From: Serendipita indica DSM 11827
Lineage: Eukaryota > Basidiomycota > Agaricomycetes > Sebacinales > Serendipitaceae
Assembly (NCBI GenBank): GCA_910890315.1
Contig: CAJVGD010000005.1
Span: 1,116,001-1,180,000, forward strand
Length of the DNA: 64,000 nucleotides
Reading direction: 5' to 3'
In this document: positions 44,906-57,655 of the stretch, one piece after another
Numbering within the stretch: position 1 is the stretch's first letter
Layout of the letters: each line of letters begins with the position of its first letter
Position numbers and translations under genes: made by a program
The notes under the pieces: generated by a model
The model's input: the letters and a program-made list of their open reading frames with translations, nothing else
Told to the model about the DNA's origin: nothing
The model's database searches: none

Positions 44906-47197
44906 ATGGCAACCAGTTGGACAAGAAACTCAAAGTCGGCCACGCTCTTTCAAGCCATGTGGAACACGTACGACTCGCTCGTAAACCCTCCAGAACGTCA
45001 AGATATACGTAAACCAATACACGTGGCAGCAGTTAATCAGCCAACATCCACGCTCGAAGACTTGGCTCACCCATTCTCCGCTCCAACTTTATTGCTGCTA
45101 CCATATCCCGCACCGGGGCAGAATGATACCAAAGAGAAGAGAAATTTTACGTGGTAAGCTCTCACGGTTCGGCGGGACAAGTCCCGGCCCGTCCCCCTAT
45201 CCAAGTCGATGGCCACTCAACAACGAGCATGTCTTGTTAGGAGATTGCAGCAATTCTCGAATACCGCGAGAGACGATACAAGCAAACCAGAGGGAGCAAA
45301 CGGTCTCAAGCTCAGACATTGGTCGAAAGTACCGTTCAAGGATGGGGCAAACGACGAGGAGGATGAATACATGAACTCACAAGGTGACTATTGTGCCTTT
45401 CTTTCACATGTTCCATCGAGTTTCCTATTTATTTTAATTTTGATTTGATGTAGAGAAAGATGCCATGGCTCAAGACGACGGGCCTTATCCGTTTGCAAAG
45501 TATACACCCAAAGTCGACATTGTTTACAGTTACACGGACGAAGAGTACGCGGCGCATCTCGAAGGTATGACGTTCACGTCAACTCAGGGAGCCTGCTTAT
45601 TGTCTAATAGACTCTGCTGAGTCGGGCTGGACAAAGGCAGAAACAGATTATCTATTTGTGCTGCTTCATGAATACAAGCTACGTTTTTACATTGTCTTGG
45701 ATCGGTACGAGTACCAAGGTCGGTTGCTCATTCACACTACAATGCTACTCTGACCATACCTAGGCACAGAGGAGCAACCGGCAATCAAGCGAGAACTTGA
45801 AGACCTAAAAGGTCGCTACTACAGCATTGTTCGCAAACTTATTCGTGCACGTGCCGGAGATGATCCAGAAAAGGTCAAGGCAGGCGAAAGCCTTCTGCTA
45901 CAGTATGGATTCGATTATGGTAGGAAATACAGTGATGGCGTTGCGTGGATGTTGAATGTCTACAGCGCAAGAGAAAGCCCGTCGTCAGCATGTAGCTGCA
46001 CTTTGGGATCGAACGCCACAGCAAATGGCGGAAGAGACCATCCTCTACACAGAAATTCTTCGACTTTCGCAAACTTCTACCGTCTTTACTGCCCAGCGCA
46101 ATGCCCTACTTCGTTTACTTGCTGGCATCGAGTCCGGGCTGCCCGACATTGCCACTCGCGATGACCGTTTAACACCCCTCAACCTGGATCCACAGATACG
46201 AGGTGTCAAAGGAGGTCCCTGGGGCAACGCTCTTGGTGGCCTCAACAGCGCTGCCAGCAGGAAGAAACGAGGTGGTCCTGCTGGACACAGTATTGACTGG
46301 AATGATAGTCCAACGCACTCCAGTATGCTCATTTCCCTCAATTCTGCCGGCGCATCTGGGCAAAGGCAGCAACTGCCTCCTGCTCAGCAGGCCGAATTTG
46401 GTATGTCGATGCTAAACCTCAAAAATTCAATATTGGTGACTATTTACATACGTAGATGCAAAACACTACATCTATCGGGCCCCTGTAGGGTCTGCACTCA
46501 TCAACCCTAAGAATACACACACCGCGGTCCATGCCCGTTCCTCGAAATTCCCCGTTCCGAAACCTATCCTTGCATCCCATCTTCAGGCTGCGCACATGAG
46601 TCCACCAGATGGGCAATCTCAACCTCCTGCAACAATCTTCTCCAAGCTGGACCTGTATCCGACCAAGCTGGCCATGCCGACCAAAGAAAATATCGAGCTC
46701 ATCGAGCGTGTATTTGGAGCCGCTACGCAATTAATCGAAGTTCAGAAGCAACTCGAAAAAGTAGAAGCCGACCTTGCAAAAGAGAAGCAACGTCTAGGAC
46801 CCTCTGCGGCGTCTGCTGCGTCGAACATCGCGTCGGGACAGAATACGGTCCCTCTCGCACCCAAGTCTATAACTGTCGCACCGAGTGCGAGTGGGACAGC
46901 AGGATCAGAAGATATCTCCATGCAGGCAGCGGATGGGGCTACGGGGGAGCGAGGAGCTTTGGAGGTCAACGACACGGCTAGCGCCGGAGACAATGAGAAC
47001 GACGAGGACTATGAGGACGAAGGCGATGCGACGGGTGACGGTGACGGAGAGGATGACGATGCAATGGAAGGGGTCGAGAATGCGGCGAATAATGCGAGCG
47101 GCCGCACCGCGTCGGTGAGTTAGAACGATGGATGGTGGTCTTGGACTCAACGTTGACCTAGCGCAAACGGAGTAGGTCCGCTTCTTCCTCTGAATAG
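44906..47197 (+). CDS. SWC4: SWR1/NuA4 complex subunit SWC4 (DMAP1)
   Basis: SWC4/DMAP1 sits in the SWR1 H2A.Z-exchange and NuA4 acetyltransferase complexes and has a SANT-type domain. The first supported exon (from an ATG at 44906) ends ...KEKRNFTW and a 87 nt intron (45154-45240) joins it to RLQQFSNTARDDTSKPEGAN and GLKLRHWSK, matching the conserved W..F.N.AR.D...L.HW block. The SANT-like region follows: YPFAKYTPKVDIVYSYTDEE, SGWTKAETDYLFVLLHEYKL, RFYIVLDRYEY. Later exons give DRTPQQMAEETILYTEILRL and the C-terminal KLAMPTKENIELIERVFGAA. An acidic region precedes the end; a last 47 nt intron (47115-47161) leads to RKRSRSASSSE and the stop at 47197. The exact N-terminus is uncertain because the family's usual first 60-100 residues are not clearly seen upstream. 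Confidence 0.82.
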
Positions 47198-47598
47198 GGC
47201 GCCATTGCGCGGATACTGCAATTCTCTTGACGAAATTATCACATTACTCTATGGGCGTCTCAACTGGGACATCGAGGGTGACGGGAGTTTGTAGCACGAC
47301 TTTGCAACAAGACCACGGCTTGCCTTGGTATAGGTGTACATGACAAAACATCAACAATCTTATTGGGGTGATGAATAGATCTTGTAAGTAAGTACATCCA
47401 GGTGCGGGCAAACTCGCTCCATGGAGGCGGCACGCATTCTGGGTCATATTCGACGGGGCGGACATGATTGCTGATCGTGAAAACAAACTGAGAAAAAAAG
47501 GTTACAAAGCTAAACATAGATGACGCGAGCGACGAAACGATGGCACGGTAAACCAGCCCACAGCTCGAGCCAGTTGGCGTTTGTTGGAGATTGGACCG
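47198..47598. other. Convergent intergenic region between SWC4 and the BTB gene
   Basis: About 400 bp between converging stops. Several minus-strand frames exist here but none has domain features or splice support, and I consider the stretch 3' flanking DNA. Confidence 0.4.
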
Positions 47599-48657
47599 TC
47601 AGATGGTGGTCTTGACCATTGTCCAGTCGACAATAAGTTTGCGAATACTCTCCTTGAAGGACGTTTTACACTCGACACAGGAGACCTTGTCCGCGAGCGG
47701 GCTGAGGACAGCATGGAAGAGGGAGACAGGGGTGCTAGCATTCAAGTCCCAGGCGAGGGAACTTGTGGCCTCTATCCAGAGATGCTCGAGGTTTCGCTTC
47801 TGATCGATCTTATCGCACTGCTGGTTCGGTTCGTGACCAGCTGGCGGGATACGGAGGAGGTTCTTGAGACGTTCCGTCCTGCCAAGGTGTAGGAAGACGA
47901 GTCTGCGGAGATAGATGGGCCCTATACGTGCACAGAGGTCGTCGGTCAGGTTGTGCAACGGGATTGCGATCAAGTGGTGCGAGACCTCGACTGCGAGTTC
48001 CTCGAGGTTGTGCTGGCAGACTACGGCAAACGTCTCCAGTGGAGAAGAGAGCGCGAGGTTGAGCGTCAGATTAAAGAATGGCGTGCCTCGCGCGAATAGT
48101 CCGTCGGGCGCGAGGCCATATTTTGGAACAGCAGAGAGCATGGTCGATATCTGCGCAAGAGTAGGGATATAGTTTGTGGGGTCATAGTTGTAAAACGCAT
48201 GTAGTAGAAGATTGATTGAATCAGATGATTCTGGCACTGTGGACATACGGTCAATGTATCTGAGGGAAAATAGAGGGAAACGCAATCTCAAAGCAAGGGG
48301 GGTTTACTACAAGACGAAAGAAGGGCAAGGGGTGCTTCGTGTAGGAGTAAAGGTCTAATCAGTTTGACTTACCTGTGATGGACTGGGTGTCAACTGATGC
48401 GATGAGCCCACCAAATTTGTTTGTCGACTTCTCGAGCAAAACAGACGTGTGAACCGAGAAGAAGACATTGTCCGAGGTCAAGATGATCAAATCCGTTGGA
48501 TGATCCTCCCGAGGATAGAAGGTTGTACTCATCGACACCATTACTCCGCGTTTGTCAGCTTCTATCTCGTTTTCCTGTAAATAGCAACCCGTTGCGGTCA
48601 GTGACTATGCGAGGGACGATGGCGACTCACTGGAGGCGTAAGAAATGCGAACTCCAT
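47599..48657 (-). CDS. BTB/POZ domain protein
   Basis: BTB domains mediate dimerisation and often recruit Cul3 ubiquitin ligase. The first exon is short (MEFAFLTPP, ATG at 48657) and is joined to ENEIEADKRGVMVSMSTTFY. The BTB core is HPTDLIILTSDNVFFSVHTS and LLEKSTNKFGGLI, followed after an intron by VPESSDSINLLLHAFYNYDP and YIPTLAQISTMLSAVPKYGL, the standard Agaricomycete form (p.D...L..LL...Y....P....ED...V...A.KY.M). The rest is about 140 residues of helical sequence with the usual C-terminal pattern (LWIEATSSLAWDLN, CVECKTSFKESIRKLIVDW). Such BTB proteins belong to large expanded families in this class; the partner is unknown. Confidence 0.78.
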
Positions 48658-49381
48658 GGTGGTTAATGTGCTTTGCACCGTTCAGTTCTATGGCCTGAAG
48701 CTGCGATGGCACCGCCTCAACAGTCGGGAAAAGGCTTTTAAATCGTAAATGTCACTGTGGGTTGGGGTTAAGAGTGCCAAGGGGCAGGAAGCAAACGAAC
48801 CCCCGCTGGCCTTTTGAGCACTTCACGAGCATAGAACCGGCAGCTTCGGCATTATTGACCCAATGGTCAACCATCTTCCCAACCGTTTCTGGATGATTCA
48901 TCAACGCCTTAACACGAGATTGTAAGAAGTCTTTTAGGAAAAGAGTTTATATTCAATGTCGTAAGAGGTCGTAAAGGGTCGTTACACTCTGATGCATCAG
49001 CATCAGTACAAGGGCTGGCCGAGAATAGATAACCACTTCATCTCTACTCGTCAGAGCACGCGGTGTCGGGGGCGGAGATGGGAGGAGGAATATGAAGAGT
49101 AAAAGGCAGAAGATGGACAGAAGAGGTGAGCGGATATCGTATTAGCGGCGAGGGCTACAGTGGGGAGAGAGGGTTGCGGCGCAGATCTACGATCACTAAG
49201 AGAATGGGCATCGGGGAGGGGGTGACGAATGACAGAGAGCGGGAAATTGCGTCGGAGCTCGCGGACCTCGGATTCGTCAGGAAGGCAATCATGGGTCGGG
49301 TGGGGTTGCACTTTAAGGGCAGGACAAGGCCACATTGGTGCATCCAATTGGTAGGTCACTAGAGCTCCATAGGTTTGCTGC
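48658..49381. other. Region between the BTB gene and the HMG-box gene
   Basis: About 720 bp containing the BTB promoter and the 3' flank of the HMG gene. Frames on both strands between 49050 and 49380 show no domain. Between about 48700 and 49060 I see nothing. Confidence 0.4.
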
Positions 49382-50941
49382 TCACCAAGCATACTCGGCA
49401 GTAGCGGCATAGGTGCTTGGAATATCCATGTACGTAGCAGTAGGGTCCATATCATGGAAAATGTACTGAGCTTCAACTTGGCCACTCGCCATTCCCGTGA
49501 TCGAGGTGGAGAATTCGCTTGGGCCAAGGATAGTCGCTGCATTCATGGGGCCGGTCTGTTGCTGGTAATAGTGTGTGTAGCCATCATTCGATGGCGTGAC
49601 AGTGAAGTGATGCACTTGCTTTTGCATCGCGGGCGCGTTGAACGAAGTGGCGCTCACATTCATTTCGGCGAAGACGTGGGCGTTCTAAAACCAACATTGC
49701 TTAGTTAATTATGTCATCAATGACGCGTAGCAAAACTAACCGCGACTGGAATATGGCCTTCATATGGTGAGGTCTGGTGTGAGAATGGAGCGCCAAAGTG
49801 ACCAATTGGGTACTCTTCGACGACGATAGGCGTAGAGATGCCTGAGTCATTGCCCGTGTAGCCGTTTTCAAACGCGTCGGGAGCAGCATCAAGCGGCCCA
49901 ACCAATTCGGTCCAAGAGTTGGTGGGGCTGGAGCGAGAAGAGACAGATCCCTAATGAACCATCAGGATCGAAACAAAGTTCTACCAATGGTCCTACACAC
50001 CTCGAGACTGAAATCTGGCCGCCAGGCGATCGCCGAATCGCTTGGAGGAGAAGCAATTGAAGACTCCTCGTCGACGGTTGAAAAGTAAGATTGCACAAAG
50101 GTATTGGACGAGATCATCTCGGGCGAGTAGACGCTGCTGGCGCCGGTGCCTGCGGCCTCTGCCGTAGCCTGAGCGGCAGCAGCAGCGCGTTGAGCAGCTT
50201 CTTGCTCACGGCGTTCCTTGGCACGAGTGCCCTGTCCCTTGCGAGGAGCTTTGGGGCGGGCAATCTTGCCAGTGAGCGATGCAGGTGGCGCCGGTGGGTG
50301 CTCGCCCATGACAGTGTGCTTTTGGATGAGCAATTGAGCCTCGTTCCATGCAAACTCGAGTCTCTCGGGTGTAAGACCTGCACGAGGGAGTGTCGACTTT
50401 TTCGTCCCGTCTGGGTTGCGAGGGTTAAAGTTGTAGTCGGGGAAGAGGATGTTGTGCAACTTTTTGATGTCATCCGAGAGAGCATACCATGTGTTCTGCT
50501 CAGAGGTTGTCAAAACACGCCAGAAAAGCGCAGTGAGATTCGAGATGCGCTGTTGGTGCTGGGTGACATTGGCGGGCATGTTCTGAACCTGCGCGCGGCG
50601 GAACACAATAAACGCATTCGGTGGACGATTGACATGACCATCCGACTTGCGGCGAGTGTGCGAGTTGGGACGATGGCTGCCCAGGGAGAGCGCGGCCAAA
50701 ATGGCGGTGGCAGTCGATTCGGGTCCGTGAGCGGGCTAGATGAATGTTAGATATTTCGTAGAATGTCCTATGGACTCACAGTCAAGGCGGGGATCATATT
50801 GCGCAGCTTGATCTGTTCTTCGGTCAACATGTTCCCAGCAGCTGGAGTGGTGCAGTCGACGTCTCCAGCGAGTTCAACAGGTGAAAACTCGTCGGATCGC
50901 TTGGTTCTCGAGGCCTTGGTGTTGCTTCGCGAGGCAGGCAT
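49382..50941 (-). CDS. HMG-box transcription factor
   Basis: The first exon starts at the ATG at 50941 (MPASRSNTKASRTKRSDEFS) and reaches TEEQIKLRNMIPALTV. The next exon carries the HMG box: VNRPPNAFIVFRRAQVQNMP and ISNLTALFWRVLTTSEQNTW, then LSDDIKKLHNILFPDYNFNP. RPPNAFIxFR is the sequence-specific (MATA/SOX-type) HMG signature, so this should bind DNA in the minor groove. A Lys/Arg-rich stretch PKAPRKGQGTRAKERREQE follows, then Ala-rich and Ser-rich parts. Later exons (TPIVVEEYPIGHFGAPFSHQ; QVHHFTVTPSNDGYTHYYQQ) look like a disordered activation region with Tyr, Gln and Pro. The end at YAATAEYAW is provisional. HMG proteins of this type act in mating or development in many fungi, but nothing here places this gene at a mating-type locus. 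Confidence 0.75.
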
Positions 50942-51362
50942 GGTTAGCTTGATTCGTCGATGAAAAGTGATAGCGCTAATGGATACAGTAGGTGTCGTAG
51001 ATCGTGTCGTCACAAGCGGGTCGTTAATGGATACAGTGGGTCGTGAAAATGAAGGTGGGAGGAGAGGAGAGGGGGAGGAGTAGAGAGCCCTTGAGGAAGA
51101 GGAGCAAAAGGTGGGTCACTCGACTGTGAGCTCTGTTGTCTATATAACATGGCGCGTGGTCTGAACTCAGAGAAGAATAGCGTTCACGCCCGACATGAAG
51201 CACAAAAGAAAACAAGCCGATTCAGGTAATCCTTCCCACGACGCCGGCACCTGCCACCGGGGTGTGCTGACAACGCCGAAGACATGTGCGTGGCGATAAA
51301 TGAACAGAGAAGCGAGGATCAACTCGCATGGGCTCGTTCGTCGTGGCAGCGCTTTCAGCCCA
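50942..51362. other. Region between the HMG-box gene and the TANGO6-like gene
   Basis: About 420 bp, mostly the promoter of the HMG gene and the 3' flank of the next gene. It includes purine-rich runs at 51045-51110. No gene is supported. Confidence 0.4.
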
Positions 51363-54300
51363 TCAGTAGCCACCGAAGAGTCGCGCCTTGCCAATCTCTG
51401 AGATGAGATCTACAGCCTCCGAGGCCATCACGTTGACCATCCCATCCGCATCGTGTAGGCTCAGATAGCCCAGGATCGCGCTCGCCCTCCGAACAGGAAA
51501 TTCCCGTAACCCGCCTCCACCGCCGGTGTATACTCGCTTACCCTGATCGACCACCGTCTGAAGGTGTCGCTGTAAGACCGTTCGTAGGAAATGAATGGCA
51601 GAGCGGCGCAGCGGAGCCATTTTGGCGTTAGCCCCCGTCGGATTGGTATCCATTTCGATGTCACCAAGCTCTGCTCGTTGAGGTTGGTACAATTGCCGAT
51701 TGTCTACGCCTTTTGTTGCTTCTTCCCCATTGAGCGCCTCTTCGTCCAGAATTGACCTGGCCCCTGTCATATTATCCTTTTTCAGAGTGCTGACAGTTGG
51801 CCCACTCTCTTCAATCCCGGGGTTTTCCTTTTGTCTTTGGGAGATAGCCTCGGTTCTTCGAATATGCTCCAGCTCGAGGATGTCGAGCATCGCGCCCGTC
51901 AATTCTGCCTCGTATTGATGAATCGCGAATGGCGCCACCGCCTCTGCCTTGGATGCGATCGAAATTGCAGAGACGCGCAAGGTGACAGGAAGGTCCCTGT
52001 CTCGTAGCATCGCCAGAATAACGGGAAGGAGGAGGTCGGCTAGAATATGTGGAATGAGCCGACAACTCTATCTGACTCGGAAATAGTGATATGCGCACCA
52101 TATCCACCCATTGATTCCCCCGTCTTGCCCACAACCTCCGCGAGTGCTTCACCAACGCGGAGTTTGACATCCAGCTCTTGCCGCGTCATGATTCCTATTG
52201 TATGCCGTTCGATTCCATAGATAGCAATTAGGCGTTTGAATACGTCCCTTCCATACTGTTGTGCCATGGCGATGAGACCCTGTACCGCATTGAGGAAGAT
52301 GAAGCTGTCTTCGTTCTGGATCGAGTTAACAAAGATGTCAAGAATGGCTGGAATGAGGCCCTATCCACAGAGGGCTCGCTTGAGCGAGTGCCATGCCGTG
52401 CCAAACCTTCGATGAGACGACGAAGCGTCGCGAGTCCTTGTGCACGAACAGGCAGGAGTGGATCTTGAAGCATGGCAAGTGCTTCTTGATACATCTTTTG
52501 ACTTTCTTTCTCAGACGTGCTTTCGGTTGATTGCTCGCGAGTAGACGAACTAGCACTCGCGCGCTTTGCCATCAGAACAAGAGAGGCCTCCCTCGCCACT
52601 TGTCTAAGGTTCTGTGAAGAGTGAAAACTGAGGGCCTTCAAATATTCTGTAAGTCGCGAAACATGAGGATTGGTGTCGGGAATGGTGTACTTTGGGTGTG
52701 CTAAATGAAATATCCTCAGAACTTCATCAAACGAGCCCGTCGGATATGCAGACCTTCTAACGAGGCAAGTAGATACTCGATTGCTGTGTGGAGTATTTGC
52801 CCTCATCCTCCTCGTTTGCATCCGAGACAATGCGCAAGGGCTCTTGGTGATTATCCTCGGATTCAGTTTTACGTCTAGATAGAGCGATAGCGTGATCGAC
52901 AAATGCGAGGGCTTGAGTTGGATCTCCAAAGAGCGAGGAAGGCATCCGCTTCTGGAGTTGATAGAGAATCTGCATTCGGAGCAGTTTCCTATAGAGGAAT
53001 CAGGATCCAGAGAATAATAAAGGAGTAATTTTTACCTCGTTGGCTCATCTTGGTCAACTTCTTCGAGCTCAGCCGAGAGTATTCGAGTGAAAAGCTGAGA
53101 AACAATCCCCTGGCGATTGACAGAGTGTATGAGCTCGACTAGATGAATTGGGTCCGGCACCAGATTAAGCGAGTTTTCGTCCATGGCATCAAGGTCCAAA
53201 TTCGCCAATTGGTTCAACAAGGGTAACGGTGTCTCGAATCTGAAAAAGATGGGTGAGAGACGTTGAGAAGGGATCAATTACGTACTCTCGTTGCCACTGC
53301 AATGTCAGGTTCTCACCAGCGACTATCCATCGTCCTCCATTGCCGAGCACGATTGACCATAGCTTTTGGCTAACTTCGGTCTCAGTAGAGATCTTCATCC
53401 AACTCTGGACCAGGCTTCGACAAAGTGCGGTTTCAGCAGGATCCGACGTCAATCGCTTGTCGAGGAAATAAAGGAGCGAGTAGAGCTTTTCGATGATTGG
53501 CATAAGGACCTTCGTGGTCAGAGGAGCATCTGGAGAAGGAGGAGCCATGGCCACCAAGTTGGAAACGATGACCAGGGTTTGTAGTGGGGGAAATGAAGGT
53601 GACGAGCTATCCTCGCTAAAACTCGAGTAGAGTGTAGCGCTGATGGTGGATAGGACGACAGGGTCAGAGCTTGAGATATTGGTCAATCGGCTGAGAGTGT
53701 ATGCGCACGCTCTCTGGAAGACCGGAGACGCGGTTTCAGCTTCCAGGAGCCCAAGAAGCTGTGGGATGATTGCGAAGAAATACTCCTACCTACATTAGCT
53801 ACTTTACACAACGATGCTTCAACTTACTTTTTTGTCCAATCCTCGTGGAGGCGTGCATAAAAGTTTGGCAATCTTCTCGTAGCGCTCCAGAAGTTCACCA
53901 CTGTGCGACTCTTGACCCAGCAGGCCCGATAAAAGTGCCTTGACTCCATTCTGTGGCAGTATTCGACGAGTGAGGAGGTAACGAATGGCATTCCTCGCAG
54001 TCACGGGCAAGTGAGGAATGTTCAAGACAACACCCAGCATATGGATGCTTTCGCTCAAGGAGAAACTAAGGTAGGGGTAAGGAGTGTGCTATTAAGCAGG
54101 TACTTCTCCTACCTTGATAGGATCCGCAAAGTCGCAGCCCTTATTTGAGACCCTTCCTCTACGACCCTGGTGGGAGCCACCCTAGAGAGAGCAACGGCGG
54201 GAGTAAATCAAGACCATGTTGGTGCAGAAGGATGGTGCCAATAATGGACCTATTAGTGGTTGCGGGTTCGGGGAATATGATTTTAAGAAGTTCGTTGACC

Positions 54301-54728
54301 GTCGCAGTCAGTTGCTGTAGAGCAGCATTGCGGGCCTGGGAAGTTGCAGCATTGAAATTATTTGTATCTGTGTCGATTTTCCAACGAACTGCGACCGAGA
54401 CGGCCGCACGGAGTGCTGCCTGGTCGTTCATGCTGACTTCATAGTTTGGATCCTCACACAGAATCTTGTCGATTTCTTGCAGTAGTCTGAATTCTGTTGA
54501 GCCTGTGAGGTGTCGCAGCTCGTTAGGCTTTCCAGGCAGAGTAATGTGGTTTGCAATCTCCGGAATATCAAACTCGTTGAGACGCGCCAATCTCGATTCT
54601 AAAACTTGCTCGAGACTGTGTTTTGGGCCGTCCAAGCTGGTTCTTGAGCCACTAAGGACTCTCACCGCATCCATTAGCAATCCTAAGCGGGATGACATAG
54701 ACACATCTATCTTCTGCGCGACTGCCAT
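51363..54728 (-). CDS. TANGO6/RTP1-like HEAT-repeat protein
   Basis: TANGO6/Rtp1 proteins are large helical HEAT-repeat scaffolds involved in nuclear import and assembly of RNA polymerase II, and were also found in a Golgi-organisation screen. The C-terminal domain is clear: MLRDRDLPVTLRVSAISIAS followed by KAEAVAPFAIHQYEAELTGA and the last block RRASAILGYLSLHDADGMVN, ending IGKARLFGGY at 51363. Upstream lie helical segments such as PFLTSLLTRSRT, ATLRRLIEGLARHGT, ALRQVAREASLVLMAKRA and NLVAMAPPSPDAPLTTKVLM. The N-terminal exon (MAVAQKIDVSMSSRLGLLMD, ATG at 54728) runs to LLSLGWLPPGS. About ten introns are needed. The start is provisional because a further ATG lies upstream at about 54812. It is transcribed away from the STAND gene, with 507 bp between starts. 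Confidence 0.7.
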
Positions 54729-55235
54729 GCTGTGCAGAACGGCAGGTTTGTACCTTGTTCGTCGACTGGTACTGCCAATGATGGTATTGGAGGACGTCAA
54801 AGTGCGATGCAAACCTTGATCTTGACCAGCTTACTCGCCAGCGCACACAAGAAATCGAATGTATAGCAAATATATTGCCGGATATTAAAGGAGCAACCTC
54901 TCAGCTACCAAATGCTCGCGGACAGACGTTACTGCAGACCTGGGCTCAGCTCGGTCATCTGCTGATCCTGATAGTTCACCTCAGTCGAGATACTCCCCAT
55001 TGACTATCTCTCTGGACCCCGTGGGCTGTATTCTGATGAAAGTCTAATCAGCCGTCCTCAAGTTGACCCGCCAGGTTGGCATCACAAATGTCAGACAAGT
55101 GGCTCGCACTTGATTCCTTCACGCATATATTGGGTCTTTCGGTTATAAATGATCGATTCAGGACACCAACTTCTTACTTTCTTCGACCCCACCACTTACC
55201 ATCAACATCTCTCTGTCTACACAGCATAAAATACA
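54729..55235. other. Divergent promoter region between TANGO6-like and STAND genes
   Basis: About 507 bp. It contains the TATA-like element at 55144-55150 for the STAND gene. No coding sequence is supported. Confidence 0.4.
55144..55150 (+). promoter_or_regulatory. TATA-like box of the STAND gene
   Basis: TATAAAT stands about 90 bp upstream of the ATG at 55236, a normal fungal spacing, and the leader between is Pro/Ser-codon-rich without ATG. Sequence match only. Confidence 0.35.
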
Positions 55236-57655
55236 ATGTCGCTGAGGAGATCCAAAAGAAAGTCTACCGCCTCAGACACTTCTCTTGGTCAAGGATTTCC
55301 GTCAATCACTTCCACATACACACCGCGTGTCGAGGCCGAACAACAACTCAACGAAGCTGCCTTCCGGAATGATCGCCCAACCGGAAAGAATGTCATCGTC
55401 GTCTCCGGTTCACCTGGGAACGGAAAGACACAGTTAATTCTGCATTTCGTTCAGCAGAACCGCAAAAAGTGGGTTGGTGACTTGGTGGTCTTCACGCTCT
55501 GACGGGTGTTAGGTTCGTCGCGGCCTACTTCATTGATAGTTCCTCCGATAAACTGGTTAGGGATGGGTTCAAGAAATATATCCAACCGCCTGGAATCACG
55601 GACCCTCAGGAAGGCCTTCGCTATCTCGAACGCTCTCAAGCACCCGGGAAAGGGCCATGCTTAATCGTATTTGATAATCTCGCGTCCTCTGTCGATATTA
55701 ACCCCTATCTTTCAACCTCGGACCATTTCCTCGTCCTCATCACGACACAAGCACAACTGTACCTCTCACCACGTGCTACGGTGTATCTCGGAGAGATGAC
55801 GCCGTCCGAAGCCAAGGAGCTGCTGGAACTTCAGCTAGTTTCCACGCCTGCATCTACAGATACCCTGAAGAGGATAGGAGATGCCCTTGGAAATCAACCT
55901 GCCGCGATCACTTGCGCGACAGCATACATGAATGCGTCAGGTACACCCCCAGATACCTACCTATCGCGTCTACAACCGGAGCTTATAGCAGAGAGGACTC
56001 GTTCCGGAGATTTCCACACGGCAATGTATGCAGCCCTCACCGTCTCATACAACACCATCTCAGAAGGTGCTCAGCAACTTCTACTCCTTCTCTCTTGCTT
56101 CGTTCCCGTCAGATTCCCTCTTCTCCAACTTGTCAATCAGGCAGCTAGTACCGACTTCGACTACAAGATGTACCCAATGGTGCGGAGAAGCGAAGAAAAG
56201 ACCAGAGACGCAGTATCTCTTCTTCAGCAAATCTTTTGCGCGAAAGGGAGCTTTGACGAAGAAGGGCTACGCCGGGAGTACCAAGGCTTGAAACAATACA
56301 GCTTCATCTCGGACGCCAAAGCTGGAGACTTGGTTTTGACCTCTCTCCATCCAGAGGTCAAGTCCTGGGTTAGGAGCTGGATCAATAAACCAACCGAGGA
56401 GGCATATCAAGCAGCGGCCATCCAACTCCTCGGATGCTCGCCTAAGGGCAAAGACCCAATGGACCAGTACCTGAATCCACAGATAATGGCGCTCGAATCC
56501 TCCTTTGACACCCTCCGCACCAACGACAAGGCCTCCTTTGCCAGAGTTCTCTACCGCACTGGGGATCATGGGAAGTCTCTCCAGCTCTTCACGCAGGTGA
56601 TTGAGGACCTGCAACGAGATCCCAGACAAAACCACGAGGACACTCTAGAGGACACTCTAGAAGCACTTGCCGAGCTTGCAAACGTTGAGCAAGCCTGCGG
56701 AAACTATGCCCGCGCCAAGACGCATAGGGAGACTATCACCAAGTGGAGACGTGGACGCCTTGGGCTCGACCATCCGAAAACACTAGAGGCAGAGGGATTG
56801 CTGGCTGAGACCTGTACCAGCCTCGGCGAAAATGCAGAGGCCGTGAATCTGTACAGACGGATTTTGAAAGTGAGGATAGGGACTCTGGGTGACGACGGCA
56901 CCCTTACCCTTGTGACGAAGGCAAAGCTGGCAGACGTCTATCATGCCTCAGGTGATAAAGGCGAAGCTCTGGCCCTCAGAAGAGATGTCTATACTGGACG
57001 AAAGAATACGCTCGGTCCGGATAAACCAGACACTATTCTCGCTGCTAGCAATCTTGCCGTTTCCTGCTATAGCCTTGCTACGTCCAAGAGCAGGGGAAAT
57101 GTAGCTGAAGAAAGGGAAATTGGAGAGCTGCTCTCCCAGGCAGAGAAGCTCCAGGTCCAGGTTCTACAGTATCGAAAGACAGCCCTCGGAGTCTTGGATC
57201 CCGAAACTCAACTTGCCATGGGGAATCTGATGTGGACATACTATGAACTCGACAAAAGGACAGAAGCGGAAGAAGTGGCTCAAATCTTATATAATGCTAC
57301 CAAGAGTCTATATGGATCAAATCACACCTCTACTCGACGAGCCGGACTTGCTCTAGCTCTTTTCCAGGAAGATCTCTCATCTGCCGAAGCGATTCAACAG
57401 GCCCTCAATGAGAACGATCCAGATTATGAGTATGCGACAAACATTGTGGAAACAATAAAGGCGAAGAGATCATTCTTCCGCCGGTTTCTCGACTTTATTT
57501 GTAAGTTGCCCGTCGTTGATTCCCGCATTCTGATCTGCTTCAGGCTGTGGCTGCTTGTAGGACTAGTTTGGGCTCAACTATGTACGTTTCGAAATACCAG
57601 TGTTCGTTTCCGCAATCTTCTCACAGAAGCGGCATGGCATCTTGCGAGCAAGTGA
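55236..57655 (+). CDS. STAND (NB-ARC) protein with TPR repeats, NLR-like
   Basis: Signal-transducing P-loop ATPases of this type act in fungal self/non-self recognition and programmed cell death. The first 45 residues (SLRRSKRKSTASDTSLGQGF) hold no recognised effector domain. The P-loop GSPGNGKT lies at residues 58-65. A 44 nt intron (55469-55512) joins KK to FVAAYFIDSSSDKL. The Walker B region reads CLIVFDNLASS, then LITTQAQLYL (sensor-like RNBS-B position), LGEMTPSEAKELLEL, LGNQPAAITCATAYM (GLPLA-like) and a winged-helix-like part. From about residue 410 there are TPR units of the 42-residue type (LGENAEAVNLYRRILKVRIG, SGDKGEALALRRDVYTGRKN, LGPDKPDTILAASNLAVSC). Near the end a 43 nt GT-AG intron (57501-57543, donor GTAAGT) may be removed, giving the end DFICCGCL at 57560; if kept, the chain runs to 57655 with a hydrophobic stretch ICFRLWLLVGLVWAQL. 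Confidence 0.8.
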
